Assembly (NCBI RefSeq): GCF_000613405.1
Contig: NZ_BAIX01000016.1
Span: 1-44,926, forward strand
DNA: 44,926 nucleotides
Direction of reading: 5' to 3'
Source: Hoylesella enoeca JCM 12259
Lineage (GTDB): Bacteria > Bacteroidota > Bacteroidia > Bacteroidales > Bacteroidaceae
Positions 9,066-18,275 of the stretch are shown here, in pieces (positions within the stretch are counted from its first letter, which is position 1; the number at the start of each line of letters is the position of its first letter). Under the pieces are notes generated by a model that saw nothing but the letters and a program-made list of their open reading frames with translations, was not told the origin of the DNA and ran no database searches. Made by a program: the position numbers and the translations under genes.

Positions 9066-9611
9066 ATGAAACAGATTTCGACTTTGATGGCGATGATGTT
9101 GGTGACATTGTTGTCATTCACTTTCACCTCATGTGATGAAGATTCCGATATAGCTTACACCTTGGAAGGGACGTGGAGAGGTAATATGTATGTTTCATCG
9201 ACGTATAATGGCCGGACATATGATGCCACTTATTCGGAGATTTGCTTCTTGCGCGATCCTTACACTTATTCTTCGGGATCGGGTTATTGGATTGATTATT
9301 ACCGAAATACAGGTTGGGGTAGGAACTATGTAGCCAATCATATCAATTGGACAGTGGATAATGGCACCATTGCTGTGTATTTTGTAGAGGAAGGAACATC
9401 GGTTATGATTCGTGATTATAGATTGAATGACAATTACTTTCAGGGTACGATCTATCATGGAACACAAATGGTGGATTTCAGTCTGACGCATGTTTCATCG
9501 CCTAATTGGAATGACTTTGATTACGGTTGGAGTTATTACGGGTATAGTCGGGCCGTAACAGACAGTGCCTCTGTGAGTGAACGACCTGTCAGATTCATTC
9601 GGTCGAAATAA
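9066..9611 (+). CDS. Lipoprotein, unknown function (first of a tandem pair)
   Basis: The 181-residue product has a signal peptide ending in the lipobox FTSC (Cys23), followed by acidic DEDSD, as in surface or outer-membrane lipoproteins. The mature part starts with LEGTWRGNMYV and is rich in Tyr, Trp, Gly and Asn, suggesting a small beta-sandwich or lipocalin-like fold. It shares the order of several features with the next gene: G.WRG, W.(V/I)D...G.(I/V), then L(N)D..F.G. The two are probably paralogues in one operon. No enzymatic motif is visible. Confidence 0.8.
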   Translation: MKQISTLMAMMLVTLLSFTFTSCDEDSDIAYTLEGTWRGNMYVSSTYNGRTYDATYSEICFLRDPYTYSSGSGYWIDYYRNTGWGRNYVANHINWTVDNGTIAVYFVEEGTSVMIRDYRLNDNYFQGTIYHGTQMVDFSLTHVSSPNWNDFDYGWSYYGYSRAVTDSASVSERPVRFIRSK

Positions 9612-9696
9612 GGAAATAACATTGGATGCAAGGTTTGGAAATGTTTCCGATAAGTATCATAAGCATAAGAATTTAAACATTCAACGTAAAATAGCA

Positions 9697-10278
9697 ATGA
9701 GAAAGATGATAACATGGATGGCTGTTGCGGCTATAGCTGTGCTGCCATTGGCCCTGACGGGATGCGAAGAAGATCATTATTACCAGACGGATAATTACTA
9801 TTATCACTATGGCAGAGATCAACAAGGACAAAATAATGATGATGATTTCTGGATTTCGATGGCTCAAACGATGGCCGGAAAATGGCGTGGCACACTGCGA
9901 GCTTATGAAGTTGACAAGAGCGGAAAGGCAGTAGACAGCGTCGATTTCAGCACAGACATCGAATTTATACAGCGTCATAGTCGTGCCATTGGCGGCACAG
10001 GAATGCAGTATGATTTTAAAAAAGGAAATCAATCCGACAATGCAGATTATGTGAGAGCATTCTCTTGGGAAATCGATCGGCAATCGGGAGATGTTTATCT
10101 CACCTATAAAGAGCAGAAAGGGGATTACAAGATGAGAATCCCTTATAAAGAACTGAATCTCAATGATCGTGTCTTCACAGGATTTCTCTATGCTGCCGAT
10201 GGGGGAGAAGTGGATGATTTCTATTTCGAACGCTACTTAACAAATGCCAAACAGATGAAAATTGTATTTGAGGAATGA
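9697..10278 (+). CDS. Lipoprotein, unknown function (second of a tandem pair)
   Basis: The start at 9697 gives a signal peptide (ITWMAVAAIAVLPLALTGC) with lipobox LTGC and a 193-residue product. An upstream in-frame start at 9577 lies inside the preceding gene and would bury the signal peptide. After an acidic and tyrosine-rich linker the domain begins MAGKWRGTLRAYE, resembling the WRG motif of the preceding lipoprotein. Later come SWEIDRQSGDVYLTY and LNLNDRVFTGFLY, again like its neighbour. It lies 85 bases after the first gene and is followed by a strong terminator. Confidence 0.8.
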   Translation: MRKMITWMAVAAIAVLPLALTGCEEDHYYQTDNYYYHYGRDQQGQNNDDDFWISMAQTMAGKWRGTLRAYEVDKSGKAVDSVDFSTDIEFIQRHSRAIGGTGMQYDFKKGNQSDNADYVRAFSWEIDRQSGDVYLTYKEQKGDYKMRIPYKELNLNDRVFTGFLYAADGGEVDDFYFERYLTNAKQMKIVFEE

Positions 10279-10313
10279 TGTCGACAATTCGGTCGACTCG
10301 TGTGAAATAAAAC

Positions 10314-10342
10314 AAGCCTGACAGTATTTTTCTGTCAGGCTT
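10314..10342. terminator. Bidirectional terminator between convergent genes
   Basis: AAGCCTGACAG and CTGTCAGGCTT form a perfect 11-bp stem with a 7-base loop. On the plus strand it ends the lipoprotein pair. On the minus strand GTTTTATTT follows the stem, so it can also end the nuclease gene. Confidence 0.8.
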
Positions 10343-10406
10343 ATCTGTTTGTGTGACGTATTTTACCTTTTCTTGTTCGCCGTTTTTTGTTTTTTCTCCG
10401 GCAGAG

Positions 10407-11309
10407 TTACCTCAAACCCCACGCTCGTTTGATGTTATCGACAGACAAATTCTCCACATGACTCTCGATATTATCCGGCAAATTGCAGAAAAAATCGATG
10501 TGAGTGAGGTTCTCTAATTCGTCTATACTCTTGACATAATCGCCTAAATTGCGCTTCTTTGCATATTTTTTGTGTTCAAACCAGAAGCCGAGCGCTTTAT
10601 AACCAGCCTGATTTTTGCAGAGAATGGCAACAAAAAAATACTTTGGAACGGGGATCCGTGTGGTGCCTCTTGTGAGATATTGCAAAATAAGTCCATTGTC
10701 AATGGTGCCGCCTTTAACGACATAAAGCGTGTCGCGAAAGCTTGATGTATTCCAACTACGCACTTGTTCTTCCATCTGTTCCCATAAATAGTCCACTTGG
10801 TTGAACTCTTTGAACTGCGGTTGCATGTTGGTCAAGAAGAATGTTTGCCGATTGGCTTCCTTGGAATACTGTCGATCGGCCGACGGACAGATATGCCCGT
10901 GGTCGAATCCAGACCGATAATAAGGATCGGATTGCAGTTGGTAATCTGTGGGGAGCAGTTCGTCATTGGGATAACCACTGCTGGTATCATAACGACCGAC
11001 GTGTCCGCCGCTATTGCTGTCATACATTTGATAGCACGACCAACGCTGAGCCGACAGTTGCGTGTCCCATTCCGTGGAATAGTTCACGCCGTATCGGTCA
11101 TTTGTCTTATGCACAAGGACGATGCTATTGCCGCCTTTGAGTTTGGGAAACTCTAATCGCTTGACTTCTTGCGGGATGCGACCTGTTACGACATTGGCAT
11201 TTTCATTGGTTGCAACTTGTGGCTTTTCACTGTTCGATTCACCGTTACATGCCGTGAGAAAAGCCGTTAATGAGCATGCGAAAGCTATCTTTTTGAAAAC
11301 ATCTATCAT
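10407..11309 (-). CDS. DNA/RNA non-specific endonuclease (NUC1 family), lipoprotein
   Basis: The product is a secreted sugar-non-specific nuclease. The signal peptide MIDVFKKIAFACSLTAF ends in lipobox LTAC. The catalytic motif DHGHICPSADR corresponds to the DRGH motif of NUC1/Serratia-type nucleases, with the general-base His and, further on, TNMQPQFKEFNQ carrying the metal-binding Asn. The first position of the DRGH motif reads DH here; this Arg to His change is worth noting. The start at 11309 (or 11318) is preferred over 11348, because the latter lies inside a terminator hairpin. The nuclease would act at the cell surface or in the periplasm. The nearby EEP nuclease and OB-repeat lipoprotein suggest nucleic-acid breakdown. 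Confidence 0.9.
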   Translation of the reverse strand: MIDVFKKIAFACSLTAFLTACNGESNSEKPQVATNENANVVTGRIPQEVKRLEFPKLKGGNSIVLVHKTNDRYGVNYSTEWDTQLSAQRWSCYQMYDSNSGGHVGRYDTSSGYPNDELLPTDYQLQSDPYYRSGFDHGHICPSADRQYSKEANRQTFFLTNMQPQFKEFNQVDYLWEQMEEQVRSWNTSSFRDTLYVVKGGTIDNGLILQYLTRGTTRIPVPKYFFVAILCKNQAGYKALGFWFEHKKYAKKRNLGDYVKSIDELENLTHIDFFCNLPDNIESHVENLSVDNIKRAWGLR

Positions 11310-11320
11310 ATAAGTCATAT

Positions 11321-11367
11321 AAAAAAGTGCGGCCAACCGTATATGCAACTACGGTCGAACGCACTTT
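11321..11367 (-). terminator. Terminator after rpmE2
   Basis: On the minus strand AAAGTGCG pairs with CGCACTTT, with an inner ACCGTA/TACGGT stem, and is followed by TTTT. It ends the L31 transcript just before the nuclease gene. Confidence 0.75.
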
Positions 11368-11395
11368 GATTCCAATAAATATATCTTGCTATATT

Positions 11396-11647
11396 CTATT
11401 TTTTGATCTTACCATAGCGGTTCATAAAGCGATCAACACGACCTGCCGTATCAACAAGTTTGCTCTTACCGGTGTAGAACGGGTGTGAAGTGCTTGAGAT
11501 TTCAATCTTAACCACGGGGTAAGTCTCGCCTTCAAATTCTACTGTCTCTGTTGTTTTGCAAGTAGACTTTGTAAGGAACATATCGCCGTTGGACATATCT
11601 TTGAATACGACGGGGCGATAGTTTTCTGGGTGAATACCTTTTTTCAT
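11396..11647 (-). CDS. rpmE2: 50S ribosomal protein L31, type B
   Basis: The 83-residue protein begins [17 protein letters not shown] and has [14 protein letters not shown] and the terminal VDRFMNRYG typical of type B L31. It lacks the CxxC zinc ligands of the zinc-binding type A form, so it is the zinc-independent paralogue; it retains one Cys near residue 30. It has its own promoter and terminator and is a housekeeping gene lying within the lipoprotein and nuclease region. Confidence 0.96.
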   Translation of the reverse strand: MKKGIHPENYRPVVFKDMSNGDMFLTKSTCKTTETVEFEGETYPVVKIEISSTSHPFYTGKSKLVDTAGRVDRFMNRYGKIKK

Positions 11648-11690
11648 TTTTAATTTAATGTTTAATCTTGATTCTATTTTGTATGGGTTG

Positions 11691-11722
11691 CAAAATTACG
11701 AAGAATTTTATAGTCAACCAAA
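11691..11722 (-). promoter_or_regulatory. Promoter for rpmE2
   Basis: On the minus strand TTTG (11722-11719) and TAATTTTG (11698-11691) are separated by 20 bases. The ATG lies 43 bases downstream. Confidence 0.7.
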
Positions 11723-11737
11723 TATTTCCCAATGTTT

Positions 11738-13066
11738 TTAGTTAGCATAGGTAATTGTGATCTTCTGCACGCGAAGCTGAACACCACCTCCGCTTGCTTC
11801 GGTAAAGACATTGGTGTAAACGGCTTTCACACCATCAAACTTGATGGTTGCTTTGGCATTACCCACATAATCGGTGTCTTTAAACGAATCGCAAGTAAAT
11901 ACAATTTTGGCGATTGCTTTCTTACCATTGATCGTGATGGTATTGTTTTTGTAGACGCGCACTCCTTTGGTTTTAGAATGAAATAAGGGAACATTTGTCT
12001 CCCCATTAGCATCAAAGGTGATAATCGTTCCATCCGTTAGAGTGAACGTCGTGACGGGTTTGTTATGTTCAAAACCTTGTTTTGCCAAATCCACTTCAAT
12101 GGTTTCCGTGCTCGCAGTGACAGTTTTGTTGGTCATTGTGACCGTTTTTCCAGAGATGGTTACAACGTCGCCTGACGGTGTCGGAGGTGTAACGCCGCCT
12201 GAAGTCTGGCCGTTCAAAGAGTAGAGATATGTCTTGTTGGTAACCGACTCGGGTGTGTTGCCTTTGAAATTGATGAACGGCCCAAAGACCACTACATCGT
12301 CTCCCACCTTGAGATCCTTGTCGGATGTGAATTTCTGATTGCCCAATCCTTTCGAGCGGAAGATGTAAAGCTGATTATTGGCAGTGCCATCGTCTGAGAT
12401 ATAATAGGTTGCATTGCCATATCCTACATCTATTTTATTAATCGAAACAATCTTGCCTTTTACATACATATCGCTTGAATTGACATCGGCTTTAAGTGCT
12501 TTGATCACCTTTAAAGCGCCTGCCACATTGTAAGGATCAGTCTGTGTGCCGCTACCTTTGGGATCACCCTCAGACGAAGGATCGCCGGCTGTTTGGCCGT
12601 TGAGCGAATAGATGAAATTGCCTTGTGTAAACTCGTGCGTACCATTGAAGTCAATTAGTTTACCGCAAATGATCACGTCGTCGCCGGTCTTGATTTCTCC
12701 CTCTGCTTTAAACTTGTTTTTACCGAGTGCAAAACCACGAAACACTTTCAATTGATTATTAGCCGTTCCGTCATCAGATATGTTATAGGTGGCGTTTCCG
12801 TATTTAGCGGCATCCACTTCCTGTACGGATACAATCTTACCTTTCACATATACTTCTTGGTCTAAACCTGTTCCGGCTTTGATAAAGTTATGAGCAGCAG
12901 ACACATTAAATGGGTCTGCTTTCGTTCCTGTTCCTTGTGGATCGGCTATTTGGGGCTTTTCCTCATTCTTGGTTGGGTAATTGTAAGGCGCCGGTACATC
13001 TTCACAACTGATGAAAGTCATGGCTGTCATAGCCAGCGCAAACATTGAATAAATGAACTTTTTCAT
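11738..13066 (-). CDS. Lipoprotein with two OB-fold-like repeats
   Basis: The signal peptide ends at lipobox FISC (Cys21). The 442-residue protein has two internal repeats, about residues 43-159 and 169-288. Each runs GTGTKADPFNV, then YVKGKIVS, YGNATY.ISDDGTANNQL, GDDV, and ends YSLNGQT. The pattern resembles OB-fold domains found in secreted nucleases such as Bacillus YhcR; that match is by recall, not a search. The last ~145 residues form a separate Thr- and Lys-rich beta domain. It follows the DUF5689-type gene by 37 bases and the TonB-receptor-like gene beyond that, so the three are probably one operon. A binding role at the cell surface, perhaps for nucleic acid, is inferred. Confidence 0.82.
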   Translation of the reverse strand: MKKFIYSMFALAMTAMTFISCEDVPAPYNYPTKNEEKPQIADPQGTGTKADPFNVSAAHNFIKAGTGLDQEVYVKGKIVSVQEVDAAKYGNATYNISDDGTANNQLKVFRGFALGKNKFKAEGEIKTGDDVIICGKLIDFNGTHEFTQGNFIYSLNGQTAGDPSSEGDPKGSGTQTDPYNVAGALKVIKALKADVNSSDMYVKGKIVSINKIDVGYGNATYYISDDGTANNQLYIFRSKGLGNQKFTSDKDLKVGDDVVVFGPFINFKGNTPESVTNKTYLYSLNGQTSGGVTPPTPSGDVVTISGKTVTMTNKTVTASTETIEVDLAKQGFEHNKPVTTFTLTDGTIITFDANGETNVPLFHSKTKGVRVYKNNTITINGKKAIAKIVFTCDSFKDTDYVGNAKATIKFDGVKAVYTNVFTEASGGGVQLRVQKITITYAN

Positions 13067-13103
13067 ATTGATATTCTTTTATTGATTGCAAATAATGATG
13101 TGA

Positions 13104-14470
13104 TTATTCGATATTGAAGTCCTTGATTTCCCAAGTTCCTGCCGCAGTTGATGATCCCTTGTAAATGAAAGCCACCTGAATCTTGTTACCGGCATACTTC
13201 GTTATGTCGATACGTTGTGTGGCTCCGGGAGTCGAGAACGTTGTAAAGCCTTTCTCGGGTTTGGCCGGATAACCGATTTTCAAGGGCTCCCATTTACCTT
13301 TTTCTGTCTTAATGCAAACAGTGGCTTCATCTTCCAGCTTTCCGAAATAGGCATTGATGACTTGCTTGAAAGACAATGTTGCTTTCTTGATTTTGCTCAA
13401 ATCGATAACAGGCGATATTAACCAACTCTCGGCGTCATTATTTTTACCACTGGCATAGGAGCCGGCTTTCATATAAGAAATGCCATTATAGGTAGCGTGC
13501 GACCACACTTGATTGAGCCTCCACTTAATTTTACATTATTGATCGTGAATTTTCCTTTTCCTTTGGCAAATGTTTCACTGAAATAAGCCAATACAGTCTT
13601 TTCTATATCGGCTGTTGATCGCACCAAAACTTGCCATGTGTTACGATAACGAGTGAAGATTCCGGTGAGATTAATAGTGTCTTTTGTCACTATCTCATTG
13701 GCAAAGTTAGCAAACGTGCTGGTACGGACCACTAAATTTCCAGTGCTGATATTCGTGTCCGAAGATAAATCTTTCAATTGCCGATTAACACTTCCGGCTT
13801 TGTCCTTCTGGCTCTTGGGGGCATAAACAACCTTACCGTCAGCACCAACAAAGGCTACTTTCTTGATTGTCATCAGTTTTCCGGCGTTAGATTCCAAGTA
13901 TTTGGTATCGGCGATACGGCTTAAATCAAACTCTTCTGCTAATGATTGGGCCTTAGATGCGTTTGCTTCTCCGATGAGTTTGAAGTGTTCCTGCCATGTG
14001 AATCGATTCATTCGACCCACGGATTGTGCTCCTGTTGTGGCATTAGTGTATATACCTCCGAGTTGAGCCTGCTGTCCGTAACCTCCTATGATCAAGCCTT
14101 TGAGGTTGATAAGAATCTCTTGTCCCACGGGAAGATAACCGTGGAGACCAGTTGCACCGATACCGACGATCAAGGCACCAGTCTTATCTTGTACGGCAAT
14201 TTGTTGATAGAGATTGCCTTGAATATCGTTACCCGTGACGATGACTTTCAGTTGTTGATCATCTGTTATCTCCTTATATCCGTTGCCGGAGATAGCAGCT
14301 TGATAAGCGTTTTTTAGTTGAGCGACTGTGATAACATTTGATTCCGTCAGGCTATTATTGCCCCATGGCGTTCCTTTTTGATCTAAGTCGGGACCTGCGT
14401 AGTCGCTTCCCATACAGGAAGCAAGCAAAGTGCCGACTGCTATCATTATAATATATGTCAGTCTTTTCAT
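13104..14470 (-). pseudogene. DUF5689-type lipoprotein, frameshifted near 13515
   Basis: From the ATG at 14470 the product has a signal peptide and lipobox LASC, then a DUF5689-like region (VITGNDIQGNLYQQIAVQD, LPVGQEILINLKGL). It runs into a second region starting YFSETFAKGKGKF. The frame is lost at KLSGG and resumes as VWSHATYNGISYMKAGSYAS, a typical 'choice-of-anchor J' beta-sandwich ending near 13104. Adding one base to the minus-strand GGAGGCTCAAT (as GGAGGCCTCAAT) restores one protein of about 454 residues. It sits between the barrel protein and the OB-repeat lipoprotein in one probable operon. Such lipoproteins likely pair with the barrel at the surface. The shift may be real or a sequence error. 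Confidence 0.85.
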
Positions 14471-14483
14471 ATCGTTGGAATTT

Positions 14484-17048
14484 TTAGAATCTGTAAGAAA
14501 CCTGGAACATACCGATTGTTCCGAAGGCATAATACTTTTTAGGATTATGAAGGAAAGAGTAAGTGCGCATCTTATTGAGCGTACCGTCATCCTTAACCGT
14601 GTAATTGCTCCGGCTGTATTCATATCCGCCGGTTACGATTCGTTGATTATTGAGAATATTGTTGACAATGAGATTGAAATTGAGTTGTCCTTTGCGGAGA
14701 CGAACAGATTTACCAATGCTACCCGACATCATCCATCCGCCATGCCCTTTGGCCTGTTCCGGCACGATGAAATTGCCTTCGTTGTCAATGCTGTGCATTG
14801 TTGTCAGTGTGCCTTGATAGCGGAAACTCGGCGTGTAAGATAGATAGATGCGATCGTAATAGTTCATATTCAGATCCACATACCAGCCGCTTTGATGGAA
14901 GCTCAGTCCGATGCTGCCGGCTGTAAGCGGCGTCCCCGATTCACGCATACCCTTGTTCATGACAATGTCTTTGGTCATTTTAGCCGAGGTTGAGTTCAAG
15001 TAAGCCACACGTGAGTTATTGATGTTCTTCGCTTCACTCCAAGTGCCGAGTGTTTTCAAGTCAAGATACGAGGTGAGTTTGAATCTCATACCTAATTCTA
15101 CACCATAATATTCTTTCTTAATACCTGTCATGGAGACGTAAGTAAATGAGTTTACGTCGTCGAAGAAAAAGTTTTGCCACTCCGTTATGTGGTCTAATCG
15201 ACTGTAATAACCACTCAGATTGGCGTGCAGCCACGCATTTTGGTATTGGTAGCTGATGTCGCTGCTCAGCACATGCTCGTCTTTCAAGTTAGAAACGAAA
15301 TCATTATTCATTTCCGGTGAAACGAAAGCTGTTGTTGCTTGAGGAGCACGCCACTCGTAACCGATACCAAGTTTAAATACATGTCCGCGTCCAGCATCAA
15401 GTGTCACAGCACCTTTCCCACCGCCTTCACCGAACTTCGCACGACCGCTTCGACCGTAAGAATTTTCCGGGAAGAGACCATTACGCATGTAACCATAGCG
15501 GCTCATATCTGTGGCTCCGATCTTCCCGGCTACCATCAAATGCCATCTGCCTGTAGTAATAGCGTAATTGCTCCACACCAAGGCCTTGTGAAGAGTGATT
15601 CGATAATCATAACCAAACTTGTCTCCTTCATACACCAATTTACCCAAACGATTGGGACCGGCTGTGTTGAGATCATAATGGATAGCATCACTTGAAGCCG
15701 GATAATCGCCCAAAGCAAAAGTATTGATATTGTGGAAAGATTTTCCGCCCAAGAGATCATCCATCGTCTGATAGTGGCGACCTTCATTTTGACCTAGTAC
15801 AAGGCCCACATTCCATACCTTATTCTTATTTATATGCGTGGTTAAAACAGAAGAAAGCGTAATTGTTGCATTATTGTTGTGCTTGGCCTGAACGTAATAG
15901 AGAGCATCGTTTCCGTTCTTTCCGGCCTGTTCGTTAGCCCAATAAAGGCGATCCCAATTGATTTGCCGATTGGCTTTCGATGCTGTCCAGTAGTCATAAG
16001 CTGCTTGCCAGTCGCTCAAAGCGGCAGCATTGGTGTTAGGATTAGTGGCATTGCGCTCTCCCCAAACATCATAGAAAGAACTTGGCATGTTCTTCCAATA
16101 ATCGGGTTGAGGATTCTCTGCGTTGCTATAATTGAGTTTCGTACTCTTATATATACTGTATTTCCCGAAAAGTGAAGTGGTGAGCCGCATATCTTTATTG
16201 ATGTCCCAATCCCATGTGAGGATAGCAGACGGTGCGAAATCATTGATCACTCGCGAGTTGCGTTTGTGTCCATTGAGATAGCCCCAATAAGGATTGTAAT
16301 AATAATCATTGGCCAGCCAATAGGCCTCATCAGTCGAAGCACCTTGCGAGGTACGTTCTGTTGGGTTTCCCCAAGTGCTGAATGACAAGGAGTGTCCGTT
16401 GTTCCATTGCTTCTGAGCAGCAAAGAAATAAGAGAGCGCATTATAGAAAGTTCCCTCTGCATAACCGCGATTTGCCCAACGATAAGTGACATTTGCGGCT
16501 ATCGCCCAGCCTTTGCTGTTGAATCCCGAAGCATACGTGTACATGCCACGTAGGGTGTAATTGCCATTCGAGCCAAGTAAAGAAACACGGTGACCAGCCG
16601 CCATATTACCAGCACGGAAGTTATAATTGTTGCTTCCACCCATGCCGGCTATGGCAAAGTTGCTGTTCTCGAAAGGCAATGCAAAATCTACATTGCGTGT
16701 CTGTTGATTGAGACCACCTATCATTGAATAGCGGAATTGTCCCGATTCCATGTCATTTACCGGCATTCCATTGATATAGATGTCGTTATACTTTGGGTTG
16801 AAAGCACGATAACGGAATCTTACCGGCGAGAACAGATACCCCACTTGTGATGCGTAGACGTTGGTATTGGAATTGAGAATAGTCACGTTTTGTGACATGT
16901 CGTCATCCTCTCCCAACTGCGATTCAGAGAAAGTGAAGGCCGATTCATCAATGGATTTGGCCGTCTGTTGCTGTGTTTTGGTGCTCTGAGCAAATGTCAG
17001 AGACGTATAACACAAGGCGATTACAGCTAATCTCAGCTTTTTCTGCAT
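14484..17048 (-). CDS. TonB-dependent-receptor-like outer-membrane barrel
   Basis: The 854-residue protein has a cleavable signal peptide (ending TFAQ) and then a short region with INGMPVNDMESGQFRYSMIGGL that resembles the end of a plug domain. A long beta-barrel follows, rich in alternating aromatic residues, ending in YRF with the C-terminal aromatic typical of outer-membrane barrels. It lacks the CarboxypepD_reg-like extension and full plug of SusC proteins, so a SusC label is not justified. Two lipoprotein genes follow at 13-base and 37-base spacing. The probable role is uptake of a bulky substrate. The nearby nucleases make nucleic-acid fragments or nucleotides a candidate, but this is inference. 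Confidence 0.85.
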   Translation of the reverse strand: MQKKLRLAVIALCYTSLTFAQSTKTQQQTAKSIDESAFTFSESQLGEDDDMSQNVTILNSNTNVYASQVGYLFSPVRFRYRAFNPKYNDIYINGMPVNDMESGQFRYSMIGGLNQQTRNVDFALPFENSNFAIAGMGGSNNYNFRAGNMAAGHRVSLLGSNGNYTLRGMYTYASGFNSKGWAIAANVTYRWANRGYAEGTFYNALSYFFAAQKQWNNGHSLSFSTWGNPTERTSQGASTDEAYWLANDYYYNPYWGYLNGHKRNSRVINDFAPSAILTWDWDINKDMRLTTSLFGKYSIYKSTKLNYSNAENPQPDYWKNMPSSFYDVWGERNATNPNTNAAALSDWQAAYDYWTASKANRQINWDRLYWANEQAGKNGNDALYYVQAKHNNNATITLSSVLTTHINKNKVWNVGLVLGQNEGRHYQTMDDLLGGKSFHNINTFALGDYPASSDAIHYDLNTAGPNRLGKLVYEGDKFGYDYRITLHKALVWSNYAITTGRWHLMVAGKIGATDMSRYGYMRNGLFPENSYGRSGRAKFGEGGGKGAVTLDAGRGHVFKLGIGYEWRAPQATTAFVSPEMNNDFVSNLKDEHVLSSDISYQYQNAWLHANLSGYYSRLDHITEWQNFFFDDVNSFTYVSMTGIKKEYYGVELGMRFKLTSYLDLKTLGTWSEAKNINNSRVAYLNSTSAKMTKDIVMNKGMRESGTPLTAGSIGLSFHQSGWYVDLNMNYYDRIYLSYTPSFRYQGTLTTMHSIDNEGNFIVPEQAKGHGGWMMSGSIGKSVRLRKGQLNFNLIVNNILNNQRIVTGGYEYSRSNYTVKDDGTLNKMRTYSFLHNPKKYYAFGTIGMFQVSYRF

Positions 17049-17189
17049 AGTTGAAAATGATTAATAATTATATTCTTTATGCTGCAAAGTAACAAAATAA
17101 GTTTTAAAAAAGAAAGACTTTTTATGAGAAAAATCATCAACAATGCCTTTTTATCGGATTATTTTACGACATTTGCATCTCAGATTCAC

Positions 17190-17197
17190 TATCTTTG
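17190..17197 (+). promoter_or_regulatory. -7 box for the secreted EEP nuclease gene
   Basis: TATCTTTG lies 17 bases before the ATG at 17214. A TTTG upstream at 17172 is closer than the usual 19-21 bases, so the -33 element is uncertain. Confidence 0.5.
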
Positions 17198-17213
17198 AGA
17201 AGTTTACTTAACA

Positions 17214-18275
17214 ATGAAATACATGATGAAGAAGCATCTTTTTGCGATAGCCTTATCGCTGTTAGTCTCAATGTCGGCATCTGCCGAGAAGAAATTTGCT
17301 GTTTATGCCATCGGTTTTTATAACCAGGAGAATCTTTTCGACACATGTCACGATGCAGGAAAGAATGACTATGACTTTCTGCCAAACGGCTCTTATAAAT
17401 GGGATGGGTTGAAATACACTCATAAACTTCGTAATATGGCGAGGGCACTTGCTGATATGGGGACAGATGTCTTGCCACAAGTGGGATGTGCCGTTATCGG
17501 ACTCAGCGAGGTAGAAAACGATAAGGTATTGGATGATCTCACAGCGCAAGCTCCTTTGCATGCACGCGGATACAAATATATACACATCGAAGGGCCTGAC
17601 CGACGCGGTATAGACTGTGCGCTGCTTTATAATCCTGCACTTTTCAAGGTGAAGTCTTCGCGCCTCATTCCTTATGTACAGGAGTTGGAGAAAGACAGCG
17701 CTTTCCATACACGCGGATTCCTCACGGTGAGCGGAGAGATGGCCGGTGAATCGTTGGCGGTGGTGGTTTGTCACTGGCCGAGTCGTTTCAGTATTCCGTT
17801 TTATCGAGAGTCGGCAGCCCGACAGGTGAAAGCGATCAAAGACTCGTTACTGAAAGAGAATCCGGCTTGTAAAGTCTTGGTGATGGGGGATATGAATGAT
17901 GATCCCATTAATAAAAGTATGCACGAAGTGCTTGGGGCTAAAGCGAATATCGAGGATGTGAAGGCTGATGACATGTTTAATCCTTGGTATAATATCTTAG
18001 CTAAGGAAGGAAAGGGCACTTTGCAGTATCAAGGTTCATGGAATCTTTTCGATCAAATCGTGCTGACACCTAACTTGCTCAACAGAAAGGGACAGAAAGA
18101 TTTCTCAACATTGAGATATTGGAAGAATCAAGTGTGTCGTTTCGATTATCTATTGCAGACAGAAGGAGCTTACAAAGGAGGCCCTAAGCGCACCACAGCA
18201 GGTGGTGTGTGGCTCGACGGATACAGCGATCACCTGCCGGTTGTGGTTTATCTTGTCAAGGAGCAGAATCAATGA
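17214..18275 (+). CDS. Secreted endonuclease/exonuclease/phosphatase family protein
   Basis: The 353-residue protein has a signal peptide (LFAIALSLLVSMSASA) and the EEP metal-dependent phosphodiesterase motifs in order: FYNQENLFDT, LSEVEND, DRRGIDCALLYNP, VCHWPSR, MGDMNDDPIN and the terminal GYSDHLPVV with the catalytic Asp-His. This is the DNase I-like superfamily. It would cut nucleic acids or other phosphodiesters in the periplasm or outside. The first ATG is used, though the one at 17223 gives the same signal peptide. It is divergent from the barrel/lipoprotein operon and overlaps the next gene by an ATGA. Confidence 0.92.
   Translation: MKYMMKKHLFAIALSLLVSMSASAEKKFAVYAIGFYNQENLFDTCHDAGKNDYDFLPNGSYKWDGLKYTHKLRNMARALADMGTDVLPQVGCAVIGLSEVENDKVLDDLTAQAPLHARGYKYIHIEGPDRRGIDCALLYNPALFKVKSSRLIPYVQELEKDSAFHTRGFLTVSGEMAGESLAVVVCHWPSRFSIPFYRESAARQVKAIKDSLLKENPACKVLVMGDMNDDPINKSMHEVLGAKANIEDVKADDMFNPWYNILAKEGKGTLQYQGSWNLFDQIVLTPNLLNRKGQKDFSTLRYWKNQVCRFDYLLQTEGAYKGGPKRTTAGGVWLDGYSDHLPVVVYLVKEQNQ

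Noticed and set aside
14484..17048. Label as SusC
   Set aside because: It lacks the typical SusC N-terminal extension and full plug, and there is no SusD-like neighbour.
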